DNA of 64,000 nucleotides, from the NCBI GenBank assembly GCA_015501585.1, contig JADNRY010000039.1, forward strand, positions 186,001 through 250,000. Reading direction: 5' to 3'. Origin of the DNA: Rhodocollybia butyracea. Taxonomy: Eukaryota > Basidiomycota > Agaricomycetes > Agaricales > Omphalotaceae. The notes under the pieces were generated by a model. That model saw only the letters and a list, made by a program, of their open reading frames with translations. It did not search any database and was not told the origin of the DNA. Shown one piece after another: positions 7,991 to 19,599 of this stretch. The stretch's first letter is position 1; each line of letters starts with the position of its first letter. The translations under genes were made by a program, and so were the position numbers.

Positions 7991-9385
7991 CTTGGGCCAT
8001 CTCATACGCTTCCTTTCCAGCTTTTCCAGCTCTGCTAGCCTTCTCAGTTTCGCCAATCTTTCTTCTTCTTTCTCTTTTTGCTGTTGCCAGGCCTGGATCT
8101 TTGGCTTGATTACATCATGCCACTGCTGCAGCCAAGAGGTTTGTTTGAACATCCCAAAATCTTCATGGAAAGTCTTAACTTCCTCGTGAGTGTCCGAAGG
8201 TTGATATGGATCGTGTCTATCCCACGTAATGGTCTGATGGTCATTTGGGTCGGTGCGCATGCTGAAAATTGAAGCAAAGATGCCGGACCTTGTAGTTATG
8301 GTCCACCCGAAACATGGATAGTCTTTACAAAGGGTGCCTTCAAGTTCCTGGAGTACAAAACACACCATCGGTTTTATTATTTTTTACTGGAGCTTTCCTC
8401 ACTTCCCGCAATAGTTTTAGGGTAGTAATGAATGTTGTCGTACTTCTTGCCTCTGGAAGCCAAGTTGAACTGCTTGGTAATCACGGGAGTAATCCGTTTT
8501 CTTGTGCCAGTTTTAACTCCTTCCTCAATTGGGTTGAACTCCTTATCGAGCATAGTCACATAAAATTTGTGTGTCTAAATAAGTAGTCATGAATAAATGA
8601 AAAAAAGTTACTTCGTTGAAATCTACCTGTGCATCGGAGGGGGAGGGAGGGGGAGAGGTAGAGATGTCCACGAGTCCGGATCCAAGTATACTTGGATCCG
8701 GAGCGCAAGTACTTGTGGCCTAAATGGCCTGACTCGTGACCCGCGGCTGACTCGTGGGAAACGGGTCACTGACTCGCAAGTATTATCTGCAAGTACTTGT
8801 GGATCCGCACACTAATCAAGTAGTTACAGCTATATTCACAAGTATTTATAATTATTTACTTGCATACAGTGATTGTACAGTGTATAATGCTATTAAAAAC
8901 CTGTACTTTACTTGTTACACTAATTTCATACTATGGTATGAAGTAAAAATGTACTGACAGTTAGGCTTTGGATTGTAGACAGCCTACGGCGATTGGGCGC
9001 TAAAATAAGCGCTCAGTCGCTGTGAGCTGTCTACAACCTCAAACATGTGGGGCAGTACTTGATAAGTACTATAATAAATATGATACTATTAATTACTGTA
9101 AGTTTTGATCACCAACAACAAATATATGAGTTCATATTGCTTGCACAAGTCACACAAGTACTTGCAAGTCAACTGAAAATTGCAAATGTCTGACTTGTGA
9201 CCCACGCCTGACCCATGGGAAACGGATCCTGGGATCCGTAAGTCACATACTTGCAGGTTTTCCCACGGATCTTACCTGCAAGTACTTGTGAAGACTTGGA
9301 CTCGTGGACATCTCTAGGGAGAGGGGGTAGACAGTCCATGCACAGCGAGGAAGATGAGCCCCAGGAAATGGACATGCGGGGCCAT
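7930..9385 (-). pseudogene. Secreted-protein family member 1, disrupted by a hAT MITE
   Basis: Exon 1 (ATG at 9385) encodes a signal peptide, MAPHVHFLGLIFLAVHG, like those of the paralogues at 19118 and 25870. It is then interrupted by the MITE at 8659-9316, whose TIR supplies a TAG after 23 codons. After the MITE the exon tail and donor remain (GATGCACAG then GTAGAT, about 8632). Exon 2 follows TTTAG at about 8577 and reads KFYVTMLDKEFNPIEEG. A later segment (8335-7960) retains the family core CFGWTI and a charged coiled region, QQKEKEEERLAKLRRLAELE. The frame between exon 2 and that segment does not join cleanly. The function of the family is unknown. Confidence 0.6.
8659..9316. mobile_element. 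Non-autonomous hAT element (MITE) with perfect 8-bp target duplication
   Basis: Terminal inverted repeats of 19 bp (TAGAGATGTCCACGAGTCC at the left end) flank a 658-bp element. The 8 bases on either side are identical, GGGAGAGG at 8651-8658 and 9317-9324, which is diagnostic of hAT insertion (established). Subterminal regions carry repeated AAGTACTTG and GACTCGTG motifs. The centre holds an imperfect hairpin (about 8973-9041) with TGTAGACAGC and GCTGTCTACA arms. There is no transposase ORF, so it must be mobilised in trans. Confidence 0.9.
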
Positions 9386-11306
9386 AAGTATTGAAAATGG
9401 GCTGAAGAGTCTTTGGGCGATGAGTAAAGTGTGTGTGGAAGTTTCACTGTGCCAGCAGTTTGAGAACAATTTGCCCCAGTTTATTTATCCAAAGTTTCGT
9501 CATGTGGAGGTTGGGCCGCCCCTTGATGAGCCTCGACGCGTTGGAGAAAGTGGCTCACTTAACCGCTTTTACATTATTTTCTGACAACGCTGTAATCATT
9601 GAGTGGGGCAAAATTTCAAAATTTCAAAATCTACCTGATGAGAGGTCAACCCGGGGTCAGCCTGAGCCCCGGATGAGGCTAACTATCAGAGTTGGTAAAT
9701 AAAACATATACAAGTGCAACTTGCTCACCTCTGTTTCGGAGTAGAAATCAACTGACGAGAATACGATGTAAGATGGGATGACAACAACTTTAACAATTGT
9801 AGTAGCACTTGACAGTCACGGGTGACTTACAGGGGGATGTATGTGTCACCCCGTAGATATCAAGTATACCCACGTGATGTCAGTAGAGTCAGTGATGTAC
9901 ATGTACTAGTCAAAGCACTGAAATCAAAGATTCAAATCAGAACTAAGAGTAAAACCTAACAAGAAGAAAGAAGTATCCACTTCTACTGGCATAATGCCGA
10001 TCTCGCCCTGTAGGGAGTGGAAATATCGTCCTTGACAGGCGCTGAGCAGTGAATGAAGATATCGGAATTTCTGAGGCGAGGTCAAGAGGCGACAACAGCC
10101 ATGACCCCGCCAGATATGCCAAAGACGGTATGGATCCTTACTCCGGGGATTCTTTTATGGGTGCGCCAGGTTACACATATGGTAAGCCCAAACCGAGTCC
10201 GATATTGAGAGAAGGCCATTGAGCTGACTGCATAATCTTAGTAGATACCCGGAGCGATCCATGGGCAAGCAGGCCAATAAGTTAGTACTGAGTGAGATTA
10301 TAGCTGACGGATTACATGATCCCAAGAGTGAGGTAAAGAGGACTTCGGTGATGTTTGATTATACCTGGCTTGGGCATGTTGTGAGCTCAATGTCCTTGTA
10401 GCAAAAATCAAATTCGGTCGCTCAGTTTACATTTGAAATCTGCACCGTTATACACATTTCGCTAAGAGGCCAACTCAGGAATATGACCATTGTGTGAACA
10501 ACGCGCAGGTGCTATGAGGTGTTATGCTACACCCTGCTACACCATCCCGAGCACGTAACAGTACAGATATGGTTGATTGGAAGCTGATTAGAAGTGCAAT
10601 TGGACCTGCCTGGGGGCTCTGGGGGTCAGAACTTAGCGGTCCTTGTTGCAGAGGTGTGCCTTGTTGGGCATGGGAAGGCGCATCGAATGTACAGGGAAGT
10701 TTGTCCAGGCGCAGGTGACTGAGCAAGGTCTCAGATGAATGAATCTAGAGATCGTATTGGTGGTGGTGGCGTAACCGACGTGGTCCCACTTAGGAACAGT
10801 CGGGCCGGTCATAAGGCATAATAAATGCATCGTTGGCAGGACATATGGGGTCGGTGGATGGGTAATTCGGAAAGCAAAGAAGTGGGAGGGAGGATCGGGT
10901 AAGGGAGTGATAAGGGAGTGGTAAGTTGCAGAACGGTGGTGGAATCTTGCTGTCTTTGATCTAGAGGGAATAAGTTTAACATATGAGGTGTGAGAGAGTC
11001 AGATACCGAGTACACTCAAGTCTTGCTGGTCCCCAACAGGCACTGTGTCTACTGAATTATGAGAGAGTATCAAGACGGCCTGTAGTCACCTGTAGTGCTT
11101 GTGCTGTTGAGTTGAGAAGAGAGTATGAGGTCACGAGCGCTCGTGCCAACTTTAGCGCGCACGCCACTTTTGTCTTCGAACTCGATCTCAACCTAGGTCA
11201 CTATTTACTTCACTCTCGAGAAGTCTAGCGTGCGAGACTTTCTCAAGGGCGCCTATGAGGTATTGTTATCTTTTCTGGATTGTAGTCAATCTTACACTAT
11301 AGTTCA
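9386..11306. other. Intergenic region without a recognisable gene
   Basis: Short open frames on both strands lack protein-like composition, splice logic or paralogue support. The last 200 bases before 11307 are the F-box promoter. They resemble the sequence before 14200 (for example TATGAGGTATTGTTAT), so the promoter was duplicated with the gene. Confidence 0.6.
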
Positions 11307-13151
11307 ATGAATCCAATCTTCAAGACTGGATTCGAAGCATTGCCTTTTGAACTCTGCCGTCTCATAACCGAAGAAACAGAATCATCTAGTGATCTCTGCG
11401 CCCTAACACTCGTCTCCAAACACTGTTACGCCGCGTTCAACTATTCTCTCTATGAAGAAATCACGAGCGCTGCTCTATTTACGCTTGGGTTAACGGAAAA
11501 AGCTCGGCTTCCGCTGACTGGTCCTCATCCTGCATCCTACGTCAAGTCCATGGTTTTTGACTTGTTAGACGATGAAGCACGTACATACGTTCTTGGGGGT
11601 GGGCCGTTTCAGCGAAATGGCATAACGTCGAAGCGGAAGAAGCAGCAGCAGGAGAAGAAATCCCTTGATCCTAATACGCTTCAGAAACTTTTCACTGCTG
11701 CAGTCAGCAATATCATGTTCTACGCGCCCCGCGCCAGCATAAACTCGCTCTACTACGATTGCAAGGCTCTTTCTCTACCGCAAGTCTTTGGAAACATCAA
11801 CCCTGCGGTATTTTCACTCACTGATCTTTCCTTGGGATTTCACGTTCTGAATACGAATTCGAGGAAGACTATGGCTACTATCGTACGCCTCCCTTTACTT
11901 CATATTATATCACGTTTTCATCTATAATAGGAATCGTTATTGAGCGCGTCTCTGACATATCTTGACCTCAACTTCCTCGAACACGGCGAACGTGAGTCTC
12001 GTGCCCTCTGTTCATCTATCCCCTAACTCTTACATACTTTCAATTCTCAGCCGACCTCTTTGTTCTCGCTAAAATCCTTCGCAAAACCCAATCAAACTGT
12101 CCCAATCTCAAAAAACTCTGTTTCAACAGCCCCTCATCCTGGCTCCCGCCAACAAAAAAATCCGCTCAGCCAATCCAGGCTGTCTTCAATGAACATACAT
12201 TTATACTCCCCCGTCTGGAATCCCTCTGCCTAACCGGTTACGATGAATCGCACATGATCCTGGAAGATTGCGTCCCGTTTTTAACGCGCCACCCCCATAT
12301 CACAGACTTTGAGTTTGCTCAAGCAGACGGTATCTCTCCTCCTGCGGTAGCCTCTAGCTGCACAGAGAGCATCCTGTCGAACCTGGTGCGGCTAAAGGGC
12401 TCGGCGAACGACTGTGTAGCACTGTGCGGGACTGGCACGCGCCCTGTAGAGACAATCGTATTGACGACGGAAGTGAGGTCTGCGTGTACGGTGGGAAGCG
12501 ACGCGTTGGTGCTTGCGTTGCAGAATACGAAGACGCTGAAAAGGTTGTTTATACATGATTTGAGATTCTTTACAGGAGGAGAGTGGGTGGGCCTGGAGAT
12601 ACATCTTTTGAGGAATATTGCGTCCGCTTGTCCTGCATTGACGCATTTTCAGTGCGCGCTGGAGGTCGAGGGGGAACATGCGATTCTTGTGAATGTTTTT
12701 TAAGTTGTTTAGATTCTCACTGAACATTATTGTTATATATTAGATGCTACAACTAGTATACGCCATCATCGCAGCGAAGCTTCGACACCTCCGTCATTTC
12801 AAAATCTCCATCTGCGTCGGAGATGTTGCACTTACCGAGGAATCAGGTCCAGAATGGAACAGCAAAGTTAGAGACCCCTCACATCCCCTATACGATCTAT
12901 ACAAAGCGACTATCGAAGAGCTTGATACTGCCGTACCGCGCCATCCTGTCCTCGAAACAGCGCAAATACGGCTACTTGGACGACCGGTTGAATGGTCGAC
13001 TGAGCCTTGGAGGCCGTTCCTTGTTGCGGCGGTGTATATTGTTAGGTCAAGGGCAGACGCATCGGATGCACAGGGAGGTTTTGTTGAAGCGGGGGTTTGC
13101 GATCGAATGGAATTTCAGATGGATGAGTTTAGAGAGTATGGATCGTCTTGA
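11307..13151 (+). CDS. F-box-like protein, tandem copy 1
   Basis: Four exons: 11307-11882, 11931-11991, 12051-12688, 12744-13151, with introns of 48, 59 and 55 nt bounded by GT...AG. The protein starts MNPIFKTGFEALPFELCRLI. Residues 9-50 have the F-box layout (LPFELCRLITEET, then DLCALTLVSKHCYAAFNYSL). A basic stretch (SKRKKQQQEKK) and LRR-like segments follow (LTYLDLNFLEH, CPNLKKLCF, LESLCLTGYD). Such proteins usually act as substrate receptors of SCF ubiquitin ligases (family knowledge; target unknown). It is collinear with the gene at 14200, with identical intron positions and phases. The two are a recent tandem duplication. Confidence 0.85.
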
Positions 13152-13363
13152 TCAAAATGGTTGATAGTTCGGTGAAGCAAAAAAAAAAACGGGGGAGAGC
13201 CTCTGACAGAGTGAGGGTATATCGACATACATCGATATCGCATGTCAGAGGCAGGGATACCCATACATCGATATCGCACCCGGTATATAAGTATGTATAT
13301 AACTTGATTATCTGTGCGATTTCAACAACACGTTGGACCGGCTGAGGTAAAATGGGCCAGGAG

Positions 13364-13530
13364 GAAGTGTGTATATTGGCGTGCATACTCGTTGTTGCAC
13401 TTGTAGCGGTTGGTCTGACCTGCGCTTTGGCTCACAACTGCCTTTTAATTCATTCCTATGTATATTCGCGTGCATACTCGTATAGTTGCACTTGTAGCGG
13501 TTGGTCTGACCTGCGCTTTGGCTCGCGCAT
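13364..13530 (+). repeat. Direct tandem duplication, about 70-90 bp unit
   Basis: The segment containing GCGTGCATACTCGT and TTGCACTTGTAGCGGTTGGT occurs twice, starting near 13371 and near 13465, followed both times by CTGACCTGCGCTTTGGCTC. A third, shorter relative lies after the second F-box gene near 16167. It is a non-coding spacer repeat. Confidence 0.75.
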
Positions 13531-13683
13531 TCATTCGTACCTACGATTCTTGCTTTCCTGTTGTCATATCATTATGTATGTAGCCTCTAGTCGAATCTTT
13601 GTATTTTACAAAAACTGTTTTCTACAGCAGCCGAGGCGATCTCAAAGTCACTGCTCTTGCCCCTTTCCTACTTATACCAAGAC

Positions 13684-13985
13684 CTACGATTCCCCAAGCT
13701 TCCTAATCCCAGCAAGAAACCGTTCATTCCTCTTCTAAAAACCAACAACAATAGGCTCCGCGAGTTTCATTGGGTCATCCCTAGTGCAAGTCATAGACAA
13801 GATGCAGTCGAAATTGAATGAAACAAAAATATTCAAAGAAAGACAGAAAGAGAGAGAGGGAGAGAAGGAACCGGCAAAGCAAGTCAGTACGAGCTATGGG
13901 CAGAAGGATGAGCGAAAAAAATTGAAAAATAATTCTGGATTCAGGCCAGTGTACTCACTCTCCGAGTCTCCCAATAAGCCTAAGG
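13684..13985 (-). pseudogene. PPE1 3'-end fragment
   Basis: The minus strand repeats parts of the last PPE1 introns and exons. After CACTAG it reads DDPMKLAE, an in-frame stop, then KRNERFLAGIRKLGES, against DDPTKLAE and KRNERLVVGIKKVGEL in the intact gene (16381). Pieces of the exon 6-7 boundary intron follow, and the exon encoding MIGQMQGKFQ is lost. The tandem duplication that produced two F-box genes therefore had its breakpoint inside PPE1. Confidence 0.85.
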
Positions 13986-14199
13986 TACTGTTGACCGTAT
14001 AGTGCAATTTTGACTCATCAGGGTCACGCGTGCGCGTGCTAACTGCGCCACTGCGCACGCCACCTCGCGTTTCGGGTGACTAGTCACTATTTTCTTCACT
14101 GGAATCACTCAAGAATTCTAGCGAGCGAGACTATCTCAAGGCCGCTTATGAGGTATTGTTATATTTTCTGGATCGTAGTCAACCTCATATCATAGTTCA

Positions 14200-16038
14200 A
14201 TGAACCCAATCTTCAAGACTGGATTCGAAGCGCTGCCTTTTGAACTCTGCCGTCTCATAACCGAAGAAACAGAATCAGGCAATGATCTCTGGGCCCTGAC
14301 TCTCGTCTCCAAACACTGTTACGCAGCGTTCAACTATTCTCTCTATAAAGAAATCACGAGCGCTGCCCTATTCACGCTTGGGTTAGCGGAAAAAGCTCGG
14401 CTTCCGCTGACTGGTCCTCATCCTGCATCCTACGTCAAAAGCATAGATTTTGACTTGTTGGACGATGAAGAATATACATATATTCTTGGAGGTGGGCCGT
14501 TCCAGCGAAATGGCAGAACATCGAAACGGAAGAAGCAGAAGCAGGAGAAGAAATCTCTCGATCCCACTACGCTTCAGAAACTCCTCACTGCTGCAGTCAG
14601 CAATATCATGTTCTACGCGCCCCACGCCAGCATAAACTCGCTCCACTACAATTGCAAGGCTCTTTCCTTATCGCAAGTTTTTGGAAACATCAACCCTGCG
14701 GTATTTTCACTCACTGAGCTTTCCTTGGGATTTCCGGTTCTGAACACAAATTTGAGGAAGACTATGGCTATTATTGTAGGCTTCACCTTTACTTCTATTA
14801 TATCATGTCCTCATCTATAATAGGAATCGTTATTGAGCCCGTCTATGATATATCTGGACCTCGACTTTTTCGAACACGGTTCTCGTGAGTCCCGCGCCCT
14901 CTGTTCATCTAACTCTCTAGCTCTTACATACTTTCAATTCACAGTCGACCCCTTGGTCCTCGCTAAGATCCTTCGCAAAACCCAGTCAAATTGTCCTAAT
15001 CTCAAACAACTCTGTTTAGGCAGCCCCACGTCCCGGCTTTCACTCAAAACAACAAAAAAGCCCCCCGCTCACCCAATCCAGGCTCTCCTCAATGACCCTA
15101 CATTTATATTCCCCAGTTTGAAATCCCTCTCCCTAGTCGAGTACGAGGATTCCCCCGTGATCCTCGAAGATTACATCTCATTTCTAACGCGCCACTCCCA
15201 CATCACCGCATTCGAGTTTATGCAAGTAGGTGGTAGCTTTCCTCCTGCGGTAGGGGTCTCCAGGTGCGCAGAGAGCATCCTCCCGAATCTGGTACTGCTG
15301 CAGGGTTCTGTGAATGACTGTGTAACGTTATGCGCAAGTGGTACACGGCCTGTGGAAGCGATCGAGCTGACATTGGAGGCGAAGTCTGCGTCTGCGGTGG
15401 GAAGCGACGCGTTGGTGCTTGCGTTGCAGAATACGAAGACGCTGACGAGGTTGTTTATACATGATTTGAGATTTATTACAGGAGGAGATTCGGTAGGGGT
15501 GGATACGGACCTTTTGAAGAGTATTGCATCCGCTTGTCCTGGCTTGACGCATTTTCAGTGCGCGCTGGAGGTCGAGGGGGAACTTGCGGTTCTTGTGAGT
15601 GTTTCTTGCTTTTTATTTTTTTATCTGCTGACAGTGAACGTTATTTTATATTAGACGCTACAACTAGTATACGCCATCATCGCTGTGAAGCTTCAACACC
15701 TCCGTCATTTCAAGATCTCCATCTGCGTTCGGGATGTTCCACAATCAGATCTAGAACGGAACAGCAAAATCAGAGACCCCTCGCATCCCCTATACAAACT
15801 ATACAAAACAAGTATCAAAGAGCTTGATCCTGTCTTACTGCGCTATCATGACCTCGAAACAGTGCAAATACGGATATTTGGACGATCGAAGGAAAGGTCG
15901 ACGGAGCCTGGGGGTCACAAGCCGTTCCTTGTCACGACGGTGTACCTTGTTAGGTCACAGGGAGGTTTTGTTGAAGCGCAGGTTTGCGATCGAATGGAGT
16001 TTCAGATGGATGAGTTTAGAGAGTATGGGTCGTCTTGA
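14200..16038 (+). CDS. F-box-like protein, tandem copy 2
   Basis: Exons 14200-14775, 14824-14884, 14945-15594 and 15655-16038 match copy 1 in number, phase and intron ends. The N-terminus is again MNPIFKTGFEALPFELCRLI with the F-box DLWALTLVSKHCYAAFNYSL. Differences are point substitutions and a few small indels, such as the insert GGHK near the end and loss of the RADASD segment. All exons are open, so both copies look functional. The C-terminus MEFQMDEFREYGSS is identical in both. Likely an SCF adaptor; substrate unknown. Confidence 0.85.
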
Positions 16039-16380
16039 TCAAAATGGTTGATAGCTCGGTGAAGCAAAAAAGTGGGGAGAAGTAGGGGAGAGTTGCGGAA
16101 TGATGTTGGTAGCCCTGCCTCTGACAGAGTGCGGGTATATCCACATACATCCATGGGCCAGGTGACGTGCATACTTGTTGCACTTGTAGAGGTTGGTCCT
16201 CTTTGGCTCACGACTGCTTTTCATTTCATTCCTACACGATATCCTATGATTCTTGCTTTCCTGTTATCATTATCAGTATGTAGCCTCTAATCGAATCGAG
16301 TCCATATTTTACAAAAACTTTTTTCTACGGCAGCCGATACTATCTCGAAGTCACTGCTCTTGCCCCTTTCTTATACAGAC

Positions 16381-18050
16381 CTATAATTCCCCGACCTTCT
16401 TAATCCCAACAACCAACCGTTCATTCCTCTTCCAAAAATCGACAACAATCTCCGCGAGTTTCGTTGGGTCATCCTTAGTGCAAACCGTAGATAAGGTGCG
16501 GTCGAGATCGAATGAAGCAAAATTTTTAAAAGAAAAGAGAGGGAAAGAACAGGCAAGGCAAGTCAGTACGAGCGAGGGTATGATCGTGAAGCAAACCAAA
16601 CACACCTCATGCAACATATGTCCGGTCCCAGGAACAACCACCATCTGGAACTTGCCCTGCATCTGCCCAATCATCAGCTCTTTATCCAGCCTGTCCGTTC
16701 CCGCAAGGACAAGCAGTCGCGCTGTGCGGACAGTAAGGAATCTCGAGGACAGCCCAAGGAACCAGCCTATGGGCAGAAGGACTGATCAGAACAGGAGAAT
16801 AAAATTATTCTGGATCCAGGCCACACGACTCACTCTCCCAATAAGGTGCCGTCGAACGTAACGCGGTCCTCCACACAATCGGCGGCACATTCGACGATGA
16901 GGACTCGGAGGGTGTAACAATGGTTGGGACCGATATTCGCGCGGATGTTGCGTTTCGAATGGTTTTGGTGCTTACACTAGATCGTAGATAGTAGACAGGT
17001 GGTGAGAGAGAGATGTGAGAGAGCAATCGAGTTATAACTCGGAGATAAAACTCACTGCCACTCGACAGCGTCCTCGACACTATCGAACCCATCCGGGCGT
17101 GCATTGAGTAGACTGTTCATGATGGGAAGGGCTTCGATGGCGGAGCCTGTTGCGTGGTCAGTATCGGAATTTTTAGGTAGAAGACTGTACACGCACCCTC
17201 GACAACATCCAATACAGCCACACCGCCTACCTTGTATTTCTTGTCCAACAACACGGGACACGCGCGCGTGACGATCGAGCCGCCCATGCTGTGGCCGATG
17301 AGCTGGGCATCGGTAAATACTGGATCCTGATCAAGAGAAGTCTGAGACGTACGAATAAAGTTGGGGATACGGTCGTATCAGGATAGACAGTCTGTATAAC
17401 ATCGACAAAGTCATCCACGAGTACATCGATAGAGAGATCGGTATCTTCGTTCGGGTTTGCTAATGTCGAGACTGTTTTTCCTGGAGATGGTTTTGAGACA
17501 GTTAGCGATCGTCGATCCAGCATGCGTATCCTTGAGATGGAACTAACTCACCATGCCGTCTAGCATCTACAGCAAGCACTCCACATTCCCCTCTCGTCAT
17601 CTCCGTGATCTCTTTAGCCATACACGCGAAACTCAACCCCGAATACCCAGCTCCATGCTGCAGCACCATAACAGTACCTCCACCCTGCGAATCACCCGGC
17701 GGCGTATAATACACTCTACAATCCAGATTCCTTCGCGGCACCACAACCTGCAGCGCCTGCCCAAAAAAACTGGACGCCGATATCGGCGCGAACGCGGGAT
17801 TGGGTTCTTTTTGCTTGTTCTTCGCTTGTTTCACATTAGAACGAGGCCTTGAATTCTGAAGTTCAGTCTCGATCAAGACGTTGTATCAGAGCTGGAGACT
17901 TGCGCACATTGCGGGAGGACCCAGGCCGCTGCCTGGGAGTGAGCCTAAGGAATTTTTGGATTCTTCTTCTTCCTCGGGAGACAGAGGAGGTAGATCTGAT
18001 GGTAATTTCGCGAGTCGGGCGGACATGGCTGAACGAGCGAGATCAGACAT
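16381..18050 (-). CDS. PPE1: Protein phosphatase methylesterase 1 (PP2A demethylase)
   Basis: Eight predicted exons (18050-17908, 17847-17552, 17480-17353, 17302-17197, 17146-17056, 16976-16834, 16766-16606, 16473-16381) give 386 residues, the usual length. The enzyme is an alpha/beta hydrolase that removes the C-terminal methyl ester from the PP2A catalytic subunit. Visible motifs are HGAGYSGLSFACMAKE, the nucleophile elbow LIGHSMGGSIVTRAC, the acid region VAVLDVVEG, and the catalytic His in PGTGHMLHEDDP. An apparent in-frame TGA near 17890 lies inside intron 1 (GTGCGC...TTCAAG), after which the frame resumes PPAMPRSN. This uses an AAG acceptor. The gene sits between two duplicated partial copies of itself. 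Confidence 0.93.
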
Positions 18051-18289
18051 GGTGGTTTAGGAAATGTTACACGGACTGCTCGGTCCGATAAACGCTCGTT
18101 CTTTAATCTCAATTGCTTACTCAAAACCTCTCTAACTTAGGATCATCGTCCACTATAATCTCACTCATCTTACTGCTTGAGCTTACAGATCCCTTACTCA
18201 GGCTGTGCAAAGTACGTGCAACATCATGTTCTCTTCTGACATATCCAGAGGCTACTTAAGACTACCTAGGGTCATGGCTGTTGGTCTCA

Positions 18290-18437
18290 ATGATCAGCTC
18301 AGCTCAACGCATTCGATGTTTAGCCTGCTTACCATTCTGTTCCGATGAGATGGGGGAGGAGGGTGTGGGGATGATTCTCTAGGAAGGATTGTAAATCAGC
18401 TCTGCAGTTCTATCACTGGATGCTGGCTTGCTTACCC
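18290..18437 (-). repeat. Single copy of the A+B intron-like unit downstream of secreted-protein gene 2
   Basis: Directly after TGA AGG of the upstream gene the minus strand reads GTAAGCAAGCCAGCATCCAG (type B). GTAAGCAGGCTAAACATCGA (type A) follows about 100 bases further on. The arrangement is the same as at 25060-25200 and in the array at 6785-7990. If spliced, these would be 3'UTR introns. Confidence 0.6.
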
Positions 18438-18438
18438 T

Positions 18439-19118
18439 TCACTTCAGTGTGTCACTTTTCCTCTTTCCTCCTCCTCCCTCAGACCCTTCGGGTTCACGTT
18501 CTCTCTTTGGGGCCTTCGGTCCTAGTAACGATCTCCACTTCTTCTTCGCAGATTCCATAATCGTCGCCTTGAACTTTTCACGGTAATGATCGCCGTCCTT
18601 ATCGCCGTCCTCATTCTCATAGCCCAAAGCTGCCGGTATAAACCAATCGAATCTTGACCCCCCCCCAAGGGGCCGATGGCTAAAAAGTGAACCAAAGTCC
18701 CCCTCATCGCCAGGTTTCAAAGACTGGATCCACCCGAAACCTGGATATGGACTATCGTCAAAAATCCCTCCCTGGATCATAAAATTAAAGAACGGTTGTT
18801 TTCCATCGGGCCTGGCTGTCGTTTCAACATTGTTCCATTGAATTTCGATCTTGCCTGGCGCTCTCTCTTTAAGAAAACCATGAAGCCGCTTATCAAGCTG
18901 TTCTTTCACGTCAACTGGAAGTTTGAGAACTGGATCGATTTTTTCATCGAAAAAAGTCACAGAATATTTCTAAGTATACAGTCGTGAATAAATGAAATCA
19001 AAGCTCGCTCGTTAAATCTTACCTGCACAGGGGGGTGGGCGGGGGTGGGCGCTCCATGCACAGCAAAGATGAGCACAGAAAAGAAGGCGAGCTCCAGGAG
19101 ATGGATACGCAGGGTCAT
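18439..19118 (-). CDS. Small secreted protein, family member 2
   Basis: Exon 1 (19118-19023) encodes a signal peptide, MTLRIHLLELAFFSVLIFAV, then HGAPTPAHPPVQ. A 53-nt intron (GTAAGA...CTTAG) precedes exon 2 (18969-18439), which reads KYSVTFFDEKIDPVLKLPVD, a core NFMIQGGIFDDSPYPGFGWI, and a basic Gly-rich tail ending GGGGKRKSDTLK. The mature protein is about 185 residues with no Cys pattern. I know no named family. It has two paralogues here, the intact one at 25202 and the broken one at 7930. All share a TGA AGG stop context followed at once by an intron-like unit. Confidence 0.75.
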
Positions 19119-19289
19119 AAGCATTGAAAATGAGCTGAAGAATATGTGTATGTGTGCACTGTAGGTTTGAACTGAGCCAGCAGTTACGGAGGATTCGCCC
19201 CCAGATCATTGACTGTTTTATACTCTGTTCCAAGTTTCATGACCATGCGGCTGGACTTGCGCCCCTTGATTAGTAGCCTCCGAAAGGAA

Positions 19290-19590
19290 GGAAGGAATTG
19301 GAACCGGGGCCTCTAGGACCCTTGAATGTCCGGTCTGAACAGGCCTGAATCCGGTTGAAAAAATTCCGGATTTTGGCCCAGATTACCGGAAAATTTTCAA
19401 CCGGAAAGGTTCAGACCGTATGGTCATACGGTAGGTCCTAGGCCGCTCCAAACACGCGCTCATTTGCCCTGAGTACCTTCAGGTATTCTCTTGTTGGTTC
19501 GTATAATCTGGGCCAAAGTCCGGAATTTTTTCGACCGGGTTCAGACCTGTTCAGACCATACATGATACGGTGAGCCGCTCCACACATGGC
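19290..19590. mobile_element. Short inverted-repeat element, copy 1
   Basis: Left arm GGTTGAAAAAATTCCGGATT with TTTTGGCCCAGATT recurs inverted on the right as AATCTGGGCCAAAGTCCGGA with ATTTTTTCGACC, about 150 bases away. Outer parts (CTGAACAGGCC/GGTCCTAGAGG-like) are also partly inverted. A related copy lies at 26055-26345 within the duplicated block. There is no coding capacity and no clear target duplication. Confidence 0.55.
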
Positions 19591-19599
19591 GCGCTCATT

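Noticed and set aside
17884..17892. Nonsense mutation in PPE1
   Set aside because: It lies in a 60-nt intron; splicing restores conserved sequence on both sides.
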